A stretch of DNA of 64,000 bases from Actinomycetes bacterium (GTDB lineage Bacteria > Actinomycetota > Acidimicrobiia > Acidimicrobiales > Bog-793), in contig JAKABW010000013.1 in NCBI GenBank assembly GCA_021796535.1, forward strand, positions 1 to 64,000. Reading direction: 5' to 3'. The notes under the pieces are model-generated. The model was not told the origin of the DNA, ran no database searches, and was given only the letters and a program-made list of their open reading frames with translations. A program made the translations under genes and the position numbers. How positions within the stretch are numbered: the stretch's first letter is position 1; every line of letters begins with the position of its first letter. Shown in pieces: positions 53,591 through 61,793 of this stretch.

Positions 53591-56068
53591 ATGAAACTAC
53601 CTCCCAGAGCAGTTGTGTCTATAATATTTGCCGTCCTTTTGGGATCCATATTATATATAGTTCCCGCTGCCGCCAACGGTCCGTTGCACACAAAGGCCAA
53701 AAGCGGAAAGACCGGGGATCAAAGCGGTTCCAATAAGAATTCTTCCGCCAAACCTCCGTTAAAAAACAATCGGGGCAGAGTAGTTTCTTCCGGTGTCGCT
53801 CTCAATCTCGATACCTCCGGCAAAGGACAAAAGCCCGGTCCCAACCTGGCCCCCGGCTCAAATCCGGGTGTTTTGCCCACGGATGTGCTGATAGCGGACA
53901 GAACGAATTCCCGGCTGTTGATAGTCACTCCCGCCGGCAAGATAGTGTGGCAATTTCCTCAGCCGGGCAACCTGGCCCCAGGACAGAGTTTTCTTTTGCC
54001 CGACGATGCCTTTTTCACTCCGAACGGTAAATATATAGTCGCCACGGAAGAAGACGACCAGGTGATTTCTCTCATCAGTATCGCCCAGCACAAAATCATC
54101 TGGCGTTACGGAACCCCCGGTGTTCCGGGTTCCACCGCCAATCACGTTTCGAATCCCGACGATGCGATGATGCTTGCCAACGGCGATATCATAACGGCCG
54201 ATATCAAAAACTGCTCTATTCTGATTTTGCGTCCTCCGCTCCACGTTCCGATAGAGCGCATAGGGGAAAACGACCCGTATTGTTATCACCAGCCCCCGTT
54301 GCGTTTCGGGAGTCCCAACGGGGCATTTCCGATGATGAACGGCAATTACTTGATAAGTGAAATTAACGGAGATTACGCCGATCAGATGAGTCTGAGCGGA
54401 AAAATATCCTGGATCACCAATCCCCCCGGCGTTCTTTACCCTTCGGATACCAATGAAATAGCGCCAAATAAATACCTGACAGTTGACTATTCCATTCCCG
54501 GACAGATAGTGGAGTTCAACTCCTCCGGCCGGCTTCTGTGGCGCTACAGACCTTTGGGCGGCAAAACAGCTTTGAACGAACCTTCTCTGTGTCGCCCCAT
54601 AGAAACAAACGGTGATTTGCTGTGTAACGACGACGGCAACGACAGAGTGATTGTCGTGGATCCCAAAACCAATAAAGTAGTTTGGCAATACGGCCACTAT
54701 CATGTTCACGGTACGGCTCCCGGGTATCTGCACAGACCGGATGGCGTGGATCTGGCTCCCCCGTATTCGCTCACCATGGTGCATGCATCCACCATGGGGC
54801 TTCCCACGGGACACTGCTCCGTTTCTGCTCCGGCCGGTACGTGTACTTTTTATACGGCATCGGGAGCGGCTTCCTCCGTCCCGACCGCCATATCGCGTTT
54901 GGGTTTCGGGATGCAGAGCAGTCCTTATGCCGATCCCAACGCCGCTTTCGGCAATAAGGCTTCGCCGTCCGGCAATAAGGCTTCGCCGTCCGGGAAAAAG
55001 GCTGTTTTGAAATCCCATCTGACTTCTTTTGCCAAAACCGCAAAGCATAAAATCGGCGGGAAAAAGAAAAGCACTGTTTCAAGGCCCGGAGTGGACAAGC
55101 GACAAAAAAATAAAGGCGTGACTGCCGCGAGACTTGCCGTATGGAACTTAAATTCCGGTTTGAGCAGAGAAGTGGCCCTGCAACTCAATGCCAAAAATGT
55201 CCTCCTGGCCGGCGGTTTCCAAGCTTCGGGAAATACGACCCCCGACATTTTGGCGGTCAATCTGTCTTCTCATCTGGTCAAACAAGTCGGTCGGCTACCC
55301 GACCCGACGCATGATGCATCCGGGGCGCTCTTGGGTGGAAACGGATATGTTTTCGGCGGGGGAAATTCGCTCAGCATATCAGCGGTGCAGAAACTAAGTA
55401 TCGGCGGCAAATCTTTGTATACGGGAATTTCTGGATACCGACACGGCAAAAGCGTTTACAAAGTCTCTGCTTCCGTCACGGGTAACCTTCCCGCACTGAG
55501 ATCGGATTCTACCTCGGTCACCATAGGTCAGACGGCCTATGTCGTCGGTGGCTACAGCGGTACCGCTCCGGACGGAAATATTTTGTCAGTCACGAAATAC
55601 GGCAAGATCTCCGTGGCGGGGCATTTGGCGGTTCCGGTCAGGTATGCCGCCGTGGCGGCGCTCGGGCGCACGATCTATGTTTTCGGCGGTCAGCAAGTCG
55701 TGGGCGCACAGGCCGGTCAGCCGACATCGGACGTGCAGGCAATTAATCTGAAGACGGGTTCTGCTTCCGTCGTGGCGCATTTGCCCACGGTGCTGATGGG
55801 CGCACAGGCCGTTACCGTGAGCCAGGGCATCATAGTTTGCGGAGGGGACGAGGCCGTCAGCTACTCGGGTGCCGGCGCTCGGACGCAGTCGGCGTTATGG
55901 TTGGTAAATACCAAGAACTGGCAACTGCAAAAAATAGGGAACCTGGCCGTGCCTGTTTCGCACGCGGCAATTACAACGGCGGGTTCTGACGTCTGGCTTT
56001 TCGGAGGGGAAAAAGACGGTTTTGTTGAACCGGTTGTGCAGGGTTTTAGCATTTCGGGAAATGCATAA
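53591..56068 (+). CDS. Secreted beta-propeller plus Kelch-repeat protein
   Basis: An 825-residue protein with a signal peptide or anchor (about residues 8-30, ending AAANG). Residues ~80-420 are a PQQ/NHL-like propeller closely similar to the protein at 13152, sharing DVLIAD, GKIVWQFP, HKIIWRYGTPG and DDGNDRVIVVDPKTNK. After a basic, low-complexity linker (about 450-510, with GNKASPS repeated) comes a second propeller of Kelch repeats (AGGFQASG, YVFGGGN, YVVGGYSG, YVFGGQQ, VCGGDEA, WLFGGEKDG), six blades visible. AAGGTG precedes the ATG. Both propellers probably sit outside the membrane and bind ligands or envelope partners; no catalytic motif is seen. Confidence 0.7.
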   Translation: MKLPPRAVVSIIFAVLLGSILYIVPAAANGPLHTKAKSGKTGDQSGSNKNSSAKPPLKNNRGRVVSSGVALNLDTSGKGQKPGPNLAPGSNPGVLPTDVLIADRTNSRLLIVTPAGKIVWQFPQPGNLAPGQSFLLPDDAFFTPNGKYIVATEEDDQVISLISIAQHKIIWRYGTPGVPGSTANHVSNPDDAMMLANGDIITADIKNCSILILRPPLHVPIERIGENDPYCYHQPPLRFGSPNGAFPMMNGNYLISEINGDYADQMSLSGKISWITNPPGVLYPSDTNEIAPNKYLTVDYSIPGQIVEFNSSGRLLWRYRPLGGKTALNEPSLCRPIETNGDLLCNDDGNDRVIVVDPKTNKVVWQYGHYHVHGTAPGYLHRPDGVDLAPPYSLTMVHASTMGLPTGHCSVSAPAGTCTFYTASGAASSVPTAISRLGFGMQSSPYADPNAAFGNKASPSGNKASPSGKKAVLKSHLTSFAKTAKHKIGGKKKSTVSRPGVDKRQKNKGVTAARLAVWNLNSGLSREVALQLNAKNVLLAGGFQASGNTTPDILAVNLSSHLVKQVGRLPDPTHDASGALLGGNGYVFGGGNSLSISAVQKLSIGGKSLYTGISGYRHGKSVYKVSASVTGNLPALRSDSTSVTIGQTAYVVGGYSGTAPDGNILSVTKYGKISVAGHLAVPVRYAAVAALGRTIYVFGGQQVVGAQAGQPTSDVQAINLKTGSASVVAHLPTVLMGAQAVTVSQGIIVCGGDEAVSYSGAGARTQSALWLVNTKNWQLQKIGNLAVPVSHAAITTAGSDVWLFGGEKDGFVEPVVQGFSISGNA
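54950..54991 (+). repeat. Tandem 21-base repeat inside the propeller/Kelch gene
   Basis: Two identical 21-base units (54950-54970 and 54971-54991) plus a partial third encode GNKASPS twice and then GKKA. The perfect identity implies recent slippage or expansion in the linker. Confidence 0.8.
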
Positions 56069-56154
56069 AGTTCCACGCATCCCGTTTTTCCGGTAAATAC
56101 AATAAATTCTGTATTTGATGAAATATTTTGCTGGATATCTGCTTGGGGATGCGC

Positions 56155-56160
56155 TATTGT
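56155..56160 (+). promoter_or_regulatory. Predicted -10 box, CAP-domain gene
   Basis: TATTGT ends six bases before the ATG at 56167, with no room for a ribosome-binding site: a leaderless arrangement. Confidence 0.4.
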
Positions 56161-56166
56161 TAGAGA

Positions 56167-57051
56167 ATGAGAATTCCGCTTAAAGTAATTATGCTGGCAC
56201 TGATAGCGATATTTTTGGGGCTCGGGATCTCTCCCGGGGGAGCTTTTGCAAACTTAAAACCTGTTGCGTCAAGACCGGCCAAGAGGAGCGCGGGCGCCGC
56301 AAAAAGCGGCAACGTCTCTTTTGCGGAATTCAAGAAGTCGGCAACACAAAATATAGCGCCCGTCCCAAACTTCAACAACCTCTGTTCGAAGCCGTCCTCT
56401 CAAACCTCAAGAGCGTGCGTAATCGCCGCAATAGAGGCCATCAACAATGCCCATATGGAGTCGCATATTCCTCCCGTCAAAGTAAACATAGCGAACCTGG
56501 AAAAGTTGAACGGACCGGAGACACTGCTTGCCGCCGTCAACCTGGAAAGAATAGCCAGACACAAGAAACCTTTTGTCGGACTTACCAAATTTTTCGATCA
56601 GGTAGCCAGAAAGGCGGCGGAAAGCAAAACCGACCCGGCGTTGTCAAGCGGTGAACTTATACTCGGTCGCAACGGATACGTATCCGACTGGGGCGGCAAT
56701 TGGGCGGAAAATGTGACGAGTCCTTTGGCGGCAAATTATGATTTTGTCTACCAAGACGGACCCGGGGAATTCAATCTGTTGTGCACCGTCGGCAACACTT
56801 CGGGTTGTTACGGACACAGGGAAAACATTCTGGGCGAGTACCCCTATACACTGGGGGCATGCGGAAGTCTCAAACCCGAGTTATTGATGGGGGCTTCCGT
56901 GTTGAATCACCATCCGCGTTACAATAATCCCCCTTCAATCACGGAACTCTTTGTGGGTATCTGTGTCAAACACCCGATCAGGCCTTACATAACCTGGGCC
57001 GACATAGAAAGAAAATTGTTGGTCGGCAATTCGTTGCTGGTCACAAACTGA
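56167..57051 (+). CDS. Secreted CAP-domain (SCP/PR1-like) protein
   Basis: A 294-residue protein with a signal peptide (about 1-27, ending GGAFA). The CAP signature is visible: LLAAVNLERIARHKKP (first helix), NWAENV, and GCYGHRENILG, with the His and Glu of the conserved cavity. Cysteines at about 76, 85, 216, 223 and 241 could form disulfides, consistent with export. Bacterial CAP proteins are mostly uncharacterised, with proposed roles in lipid or peptide binding. It lies 98 bases after the propeller/Kelch gene and ahead of the predicted injection-system cargo. Confidence 0.75.
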   Translation: MRIPLKVIMLALIAIFLGLGISPGGAFANLKPVASRPAKRSAGAAKSGNVSFAEFKKSATQNIAPVPNFNNLCSKPSSQTSRACVIAAIEAINNAHMESHIPPVKVNIANLEKLNGPETLLAAVNLERIARHKKPFVGLTKFFDQVARKAAESKTDPALSSGELILGRNGYVSDWGGNWAENVTSPLAANYDFVYQDGPGEFNLLCTVGNTSGCYGHRENILGEYPYTLGACGSLKPELLMGASVLNHHPRYNNPPSITELFVGICVKHPIRPYITWADIERKLLVGNSLLVTN

Positions 57052-57154
57052 ACAGACATATTTAGCGGCCTGCTGGCGCAAAAATAACAACCGCTTCAGC
57101 TTATACCGGATAGACCTTTATTATAAAGGATGTGCACTATATTGAAGGCAAAAG

Positions 57155-58249
57155 ATGGCGTGCTTGAATAGGGTGTCTCAACGCTCCCAGGAGCGCTCGG
57201 CACCGGCTCCATCCCGGAAACAGCCAGCCAAAAGCCGGACGCCGGAGAACGAACTCATTTTTTTGCAAAGAACATTCGGCAACAAAGCCGTGGCCTCTGT
57301 TCTCGACGGCCGTGTCAATATGAGGCAAACAGGCGAAAGTCTTGGTGCTGTCCTGCAAAGAAAAAAGACCAACGTAACGGGCAGCGAGGAAAAAGTAGCT
57401 TTAAAAAAGGCATGGAACTTCATGCCAAAGAAAACCAAGCTGTCCGATACCATGGGCGAAGACGAAAAAAATAATGCTATGCTCGCCGACCTTGACAATG
57501 TTTACAATACTTATCGCGACAAGGGAGGAAAATATTTGGCCGATTTGGCCGCTCGCAGAAAAGCTCACCAAGAATCTCCGGAAAACTATACCGCCGACAT
57601 GAAAATCAAAAGAGACGAATACAACGCCAATTTCGCAAAAAATTATGTCACAGCGACAAGATCGGGTACCGGCAGCGATGCGGGATCCACCCACGTGTCT
57701 TCATCGGGCTTCGTCGGCGACGAACGTCCGGCGAAGCCCGCGCCAAACGTTTACGAGAATGTCTTCAACTTTGGAAACAACACGATACGGGCTCTTGACA
57801 ATTACGCGAACAAAGACAAAGCGCGTTTACACGATGCCGAGATGAACAAAAGCGGGGGGAACGCTCACAGGAACATCGGGCTTCCCAATTCGGAAATTCT
57901 CTGGCAGCAAGGGATGCAGGCGGCCACATCACAGCTGTGGTTTCCTTCACTGGGGGGCAACCAAAGGGCAAAAGCCTCCATGAAATCCGTTACGACCGTG
58001 CGCAGAGAAAATATTCAGAATGCGGATACAAGGGCGGTGGTATTCATGGCTTATCCGAACGGGCAGGCTTATTGGTCCGCCGCTATGACGTGGGGGAAGG
58101 ATACAGAGGAGTTCAAGGCTGTCATGGGCACTCCGAATGCGGCAACGGCTATTCACATGTTGGGCGACCATTTGGATGAAATGACGGCAACCGATATCGG
58201 AGACGTGACTGCCACCGCGGACGAACATTTGGTCATACGCTACGTTTAG
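57155..58249 (+). CDS. Predicted cargo of an extracellular contractile injection system (eCIS-like N terminus)
   Basis: A 364-residue hydrophilic protein without signal peptide. The basic, Pro/Ser-rich start is followed by IFLQRTFGNKAVASVL (about residues 31-46), matching the LQRxxGNxAV motif in DUF4157-type proteins encoded with eCIS particles. A second VLQRKK lies at about 70. The middle is charged, helical and Asn/Lys-rich. The C-terminal ~130 residues (from LWFPSLGG to the end) look like a compact domain I cannot identify; it may be the effector. No sheath, tube, baseplate or AAA+ eCIS gene is in the window. TATATT lies 11 bases ahead of the ATG. Confidence 0.45.
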   Translation: MACLNRVSQRSQERSAPAPSRKQPAKSRTPENELIFLQRTFGNKAVASVLDGRVNMRQTGESLGAVLQRKKTNVTGSEEKVALKKAWNFMPKKTKLSDTMGEDEKNNAMLADLDNVYNTYRDKGGKYLADLAARRKAHQESPENYTADMKIKRDEYNANFAKNYVTATRSGTGSDAGSTHVSSSGFVGDERPAKPAPNVYENVFNFGNNTIRALDNYANKDKARLHDAEMNKSGGNAHRNIGLPNSEILWQQGMQAATSQLWFPSLGGNQRAKASMKSVTTVRRENIQNADTRAVVFMAYPNGQAYWSAAMTWGKDTEEFKAVMGTPNAATAIHMLGDHLDEMTATDIGDVTATADEHLVIRYV

Positions 58250-58351
58250 TCTTTGTCGGCGGCCGATTTTTATTCGGGAATCGGAACGTTTTCTACTTTG
58301 AAACTGACTGAAATCCGTCATCATGCTTAATTTGCTTTCAGCATTCTTTGT

Positions 58352-58357
58352 TATGCT
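58352..58357 (+). promoter_or_regulatory. Predicted -10 box, four-helix membrane protein gene
   Basis: TATGCT ends six bases before the ATG at 58364, again without a Shine-Dalgarno. Confidence 0.4.
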
Positions 58358-58363
58358 TTTTCC

Positions 58364-58927
58364 ATGCAATACAAAAGTTTAAATCAATCCTCTTTGCCTT
58401 CCTGGCTTCCTCAGTCGTCCGTATTGGAAAAATATTTACGTATGGTAAAAATTGATTTCAAGAAAAGCCAATTGTTGCCGAGCCAGGCAAGGGTAATAAC
58501 GGCCTCCGTCTTTGCCGTGGTACTTTCCCTGCTGGCCGACGCGGCTTGCGTCAAAGTTGCCGAAAGGTTATTTCCTTCGACTGTGGGATTCGCACACTTC
58601 AGATTTTTTGACTACGCTTCTTTGACGATAGTGGGCGTTGTCGGGGCTTGTGTGGGATGGTACATACTCTTGCAAATTTCAAGCCAACCCAAATGGGTAT
58701 ATTTTCGTTCTGCCCTTTTGGCGACCCTGGTTTTGTATCTGCCGGATCTGTGGATATGGGCGATACAGCACGAGCAATTAAAAGCCGTGCTTGCTTTGAT
58801 GGTGATGCATTTGTTGATAGCCTTTGTGACTTACAACTGTATGGTCCGGCTGGCTCCGGTGAAAAAAGTCGTTGTCGGCAATCCTGTTTTTGGCGAAGAG
58901 AAAATCAAAGCGGATATGGACTGCTAG
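58364..58927 (+). CDS. Four-helix membrane protein, DUF6069-like
   Basis: A 187-residue protein with a ~45-residue polar N terminus and four predicted helices. The spacing of features (ADAACVKVAERL after helix 1, LTIVGVVGACVGWYILL, LYLPDLWIW, LALMVMHLLIAFVTY) resembles DUF6069, a family of unknown function in actinobacteria. An internal ATG 26 codons in is an alternative start. Its last 23 bases overlap the 3' end of bioC on the other strand. Confidence 0.5.
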   Translation: MQYKSLNQSSLPSWLPQSSVLEKYLRMVKIDFKKSQLLPSQARVITASVFAVVLSLLADAACVKVAERLFPSTVGFAHFRFFDYASLTIVGVVGACVGWYILLQISSQPKWVYFRSALLATLVLYLPDLWIWAIQHEQLKAVLALMVMHLLIAFVTYNCMVRLAPVKKVVVGNPVFGEEKIKADMDC

Positions 58928-59834
58928 TTTCCGCACGGTCCACCGACAGGTCCCGGTAATAATTGGATCCGATTAACCTTATTATTTCATAGGTTGCCGT
59001 GACGCCGCTGTCCGTCCCGTAGAGGGTGTCGTAAAGCCGAATGGCTTTCATTAAACGCCCAGCCTTGAGCCGTCCGGCTGTCGTATAAGATGCCCCGGTT
59101 CTGTTTATTGATTTAAACAAAGCAGCCGCATCGGGATATGACATTTCGCATATGAAAGAATCCGCTTCGATGTGGGGCAACCGCTCGTTTTTTAGAGCGG
59201 CGTACCATTGAGAGACGGTTTTTTCCGTAATTCTGTTTTGCGGAAAACCGGCATGCAAAACATCCTTTCCGGCCGGGTCGTCGTTTGCCTGGTCGGCGGA
59301 TCCGATGCAGAAATTAATTTCTTGGAATGTTTTGGGTCCGAATGTCAGATGGAGACATACGGACCTGTCGCTCAGCAAAGCGTGTATGTCGGACAATTCC
59401 TTTTTTGGATTTTTGAGCCATTGAACGGCGGCACTGGAAACGATCAGGTCGTATTTTTGATCGGAAGTAAAATTTTCAATGTTTGAAAGCTCAAATGTCG
59501 CGTTCTGTAAATGTTTGGAGGAGGCAATGCCGATCATTGCCGGTGCGGCATCTATGGCGGTTATTTTGCCGGACGGAAATACCGAACAAAGCAGGGAGGT
59601 CAGCTGACCCGTACCGCACCCAAGTTCCAAAATTGATTTCGGGGCAAAAGAGTGTGTTTTGATCAGCTTTTGTAGGATATCAATACACATAAATGACATA
59701 TTCTTTTGCACGGCGGCAAAACTGTCATATGTCGAGGCGTGTTTGTCAAAACGCCGTGTAACCGAGCCGGAATCAATTTCTCCGACGGATTTGGATCCCG
59801 ATACTTTTGAATAAAACGATTGACTGTTTTCCAT
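58905..59834 (-). CDS. bioC: Malonyl-ACP O-methyltransferase BioC
   Basis: A 309-residue class I AdoMet methyltransferase that masks malonyl-ACP as a methyl ester so that the fatty-acid enzymes can extend it to pimeloyl-ACP methyl ester. Typical BioC features: VTRRFDKHASTYDSFAAVQ near the N terminus, motif I LELGCGTGQLT, and DLIVSSAAVQWLKNP. It begins eight bases after the bioH-like gene and is the last gene of the biotin operon. Its 3' end overlaps the opposite gene by 23 bases. Confidence 0.88.
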   Translation of the reverse strand: MENSQSFYSKVSGSKSVGEIDSGSVTRRFDKHASTYDSFAAVQKNMSFMCIDILQKLIKTHSFAPKSILELGCGTGQLTSLLCSVFPSGKITAIDAAPAMIGIASSKHLQNATFELSNIENFTSDQKYDLIVSSAAVQWLKNPKKELSDIHALLSDRSVCLHLTFGPKTFQEINFCIGSADQANDDPAGKDVLHAGFPQNRITEKTVSQWYAALKNERLPHIEADSFICEMSYPDAAALFKSINRTGASYTTAGRLKAGRLMKAIRLYDTLYGTDSGVTATYEIIRLIGSNYYRDLSVDRAETSSPYPL

Positions 59835-59842
59835 ATGCAGCT

Positions 59843-60577
59843 TTAGCTTATAAAATCCCGTTCCGAGACAACGCTTATAATCTTGTCGCTCAGTAAATGC
59901 GGAGCGACAAATAAAATATCATGACCAAGGTTTTTTGCCCTTTCAAGTCTTGCGTTTTGGTAGATGTTGCACAGTGTCGAAACCGCGTTCGGGTTGCACA
60001 GTCCGTCCAGTTCGCCGTGCAGTAAGTATAAAGGGGAGGAAACGGCGGCTGAGGCAGTGTCATCGATTGCGTAACGGGCAAGAAAATCCAAACCGGCCAA
60101 TAGGGACTTTATCGGCGGTATCTCGCTTTCGTGTCCTTTTTTAAACAGATATTCTTGCCGTTCCGGCTCCGTATAGAGGGAGCACCTAAAAGAAGTCACC
60201 GTCTTGCGGGGGTTTCGGGAGAGCAATTTTTTGAGAGCGGCAAGTTCTTTTGCCGAGATGCCGTCGGGGTAGGCATCGCTTTGTATAAACGCGGGAGAAG
60301 TGGATACCAAAAAGATAAGTTCGGCCATATCCGGTCGTGATTCCAGCACTTTTTGGGTTACCATGGCGCCAAGCGACCAGCCTGTGACGACAGTTTTGCC
60401 TTCGGTTAAGCGCAGTTTTTCCGTGAGGGCTTTCGGCAGGGATTCGGCGTCGGTGCAATCGGAAAAATCGATCGGTATATGGTTTTGCGGCCCGAAGGTG
60501 CTGTCCAATCTGTCGATCGTGTGTTGAAAAATATCGGCCGTGTAGCTCCACCCGGGAACCCAAACGAAGTTGAGCAC
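59843..60577 (-). CDS. bioH: Pimeloyl-ACP methyl ester esterase (BioH-like)
   Basis: A 244-residue alpha/beta hydrolase: nucleophile elbow GWSLGAM, aspartate in LLHGELDGLC, histidine in LGHDIL. N-terminal FVWVPGWS gives the oxyanion region. Its place between bioF and bioC makes it the esterase that ends the BioC-masked cycle, although sequence alone would not separate it from other small hydrolases. Start is GTG, one base after the bioF stop. Confidence 0.78.
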   Translation of the reverse strand: MLNFVWVPGWSYTADIFQHTIDRLDSTFGPQNHIPIDFSDCTDAESLPKALTEKLRLTEGKTVVTGWSLGAMVTQKVLESRPDMAELIFLVSTSPAFIQSDAYPDGISAKELAALKKLLSRNPRKTVTSFRCSLYTEPERQEYLFKKGHESEIPPIKSLLAGLDFLARYAIDDTASAAVSSPLYLLHGELDGLCNPNAVSTLCNIYQNARLERAKNLGHDILFVAPHLLSDKIISVVSERDFIS

Positions 60578-60578
60578 T

Positions 60579-61754
60579 TTATGGTCCGTCTTTTGTGATA
60601 AGCGGCAAGAGACTTCTCAATGCGGTATCCATGTCGGCGTCGTCGTAAATTGCGGAAATACTCAGCCTCAGTCTTGAGGTGCCTGCCGGGACGGTCGGAG
60701 GACGGATGGCATTTACCAAAACCCCTTTTTTGGCCAGCAGTCTTTTGATTTCGAGGGCTTTTTCGTTATCGCTCAGTGGTATGGGAATGATATGCGAATT
60801 GCTTTGTAAAATATTTATTTCCGAGGCCACAAGATTGTTCCTCATGTATCGGGAAGTGGCATCGAGTCGTTTTCGCAAGTCCGATGCCTTGCTGACGGCT
60901 TGCAGTGCCGCAATATTGGCGGCGGTGTTGGCTTGGGGCATGGCCGTCGAAAATATAAACGTTCTGGAATGGTTGATCAAATGGGATACGACGGTACCGT
61001 CGGAGACGATATAGCTTCCGAAAGAGCCGTAGGCTTTGCCGAAGGTAGCCATAATAATTTCGACTTGATTGCCGAGTCCGAGTTCGTCGGCCAAGCCGGC
61101 GCCGCGGTCGCCTTTTACTCCGACGCTGTGAGCCTCGTCAAGATAGAGCAATGCCCCGTATCGGTTTTTCAAAGCCACAATTTCTTGCAGCGGCGCCGAG
61201 TCGCCGTTCATGGAAAAAATACTTTCTGATATCAAAAGCACTTTTTTGTGTTTCTCCGAGGCAATTTCTAATTTTTTCCGCAGGTCTTCCATGTCAAGGT
61301 GCCGGTAGCGGTAGTGCCTTGCCCTTGACAGCAAAACTCCGTCGATGATGCTGGCGTGGTTTAATTTGTCGCTTACTATGGCGTCGTCTTTTCCGGCAAG
61401 TGCGGTGATGGTCCCAAGGTTGGCCAAATAGCCGCTTGTGAAGGTCAGGGCAGCTTCTTTCCCATGGAATTCGGAAAGCATTTTTTCCAGTGTCGAAAGA
61501 CTTTCGTATGCGCCGCCGGCGAGTCTTGCCGCTCCGCTGCCGACTCTTTCCACAGAGTCTGATTTCAGAGCGGCAATAATGTCTTTGTTGCGGGAAAGAC
61601 CAAGATAATCGTTGGACGTAAGGTCTATATAGCGGCCGACTCCGCTTTTCTGTGATTTCTGCCTGTCCGGATTCGGTTCAATATGTCTTTGAAGACCTTT
61701 TTTATCGGTAAGTTCGGATTGTTGTCCGAACCATGACAGCCAGTTTGGGTGCAT
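60579..61754 (-). CDS. bioF: 8-amino-7-oxononanoate synthase
   Basis: A 391-residue alpha-oxoamine synthase joining pimeloyl-ACP and alanine. Motifs: TSNDYLGLS, NHASIIDG, DEAHSVGVKGDRGAG and the PLP lysine in TFGKAYGSFG. The N terminus has a slightly longer basic region than usual. bioA ends 39 bases upstream; the bioH-like gene follows at once. Confidence 0.94.
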   Translation of the reverse strand: MHPNWLSWFGQQSELTDKKGLQRHIEPNPDRQKSQKSGVGRYIDLTSNDYLGLSRNKDIIAALKSDSVERVGSGAARLAGGAYESLSTLEKMLSEFHGKEAALTFTSGYLANLGTITALAGKDDAIVSDKLNHASIIDGVLLSRARHYRYRHLDMEDLRKKLEIASEKHKKVLLISESIFSMNGDSAPLQEIVALKNRYGALLYLDEAHSVGVKGDRGAGLADELGLGNQVEIIMATFGKAYGSFGSYIVSDGTVVSHLINHSRTFIFSTAMPQANTAANIAALQAVSKASDLRKRLDATSRYMRNNLVASEINILQSNSHIIPIPLSDNEKALEIKRLLAKKGVLVNAIRPPTVPAGTSRLRLSISAIYDDADMDTALRSLLPLITKDGP

Positions 61755-61793
61755 ACATTAATTCCTATACCAAAAAAGTTGCGAAAAATCCGT

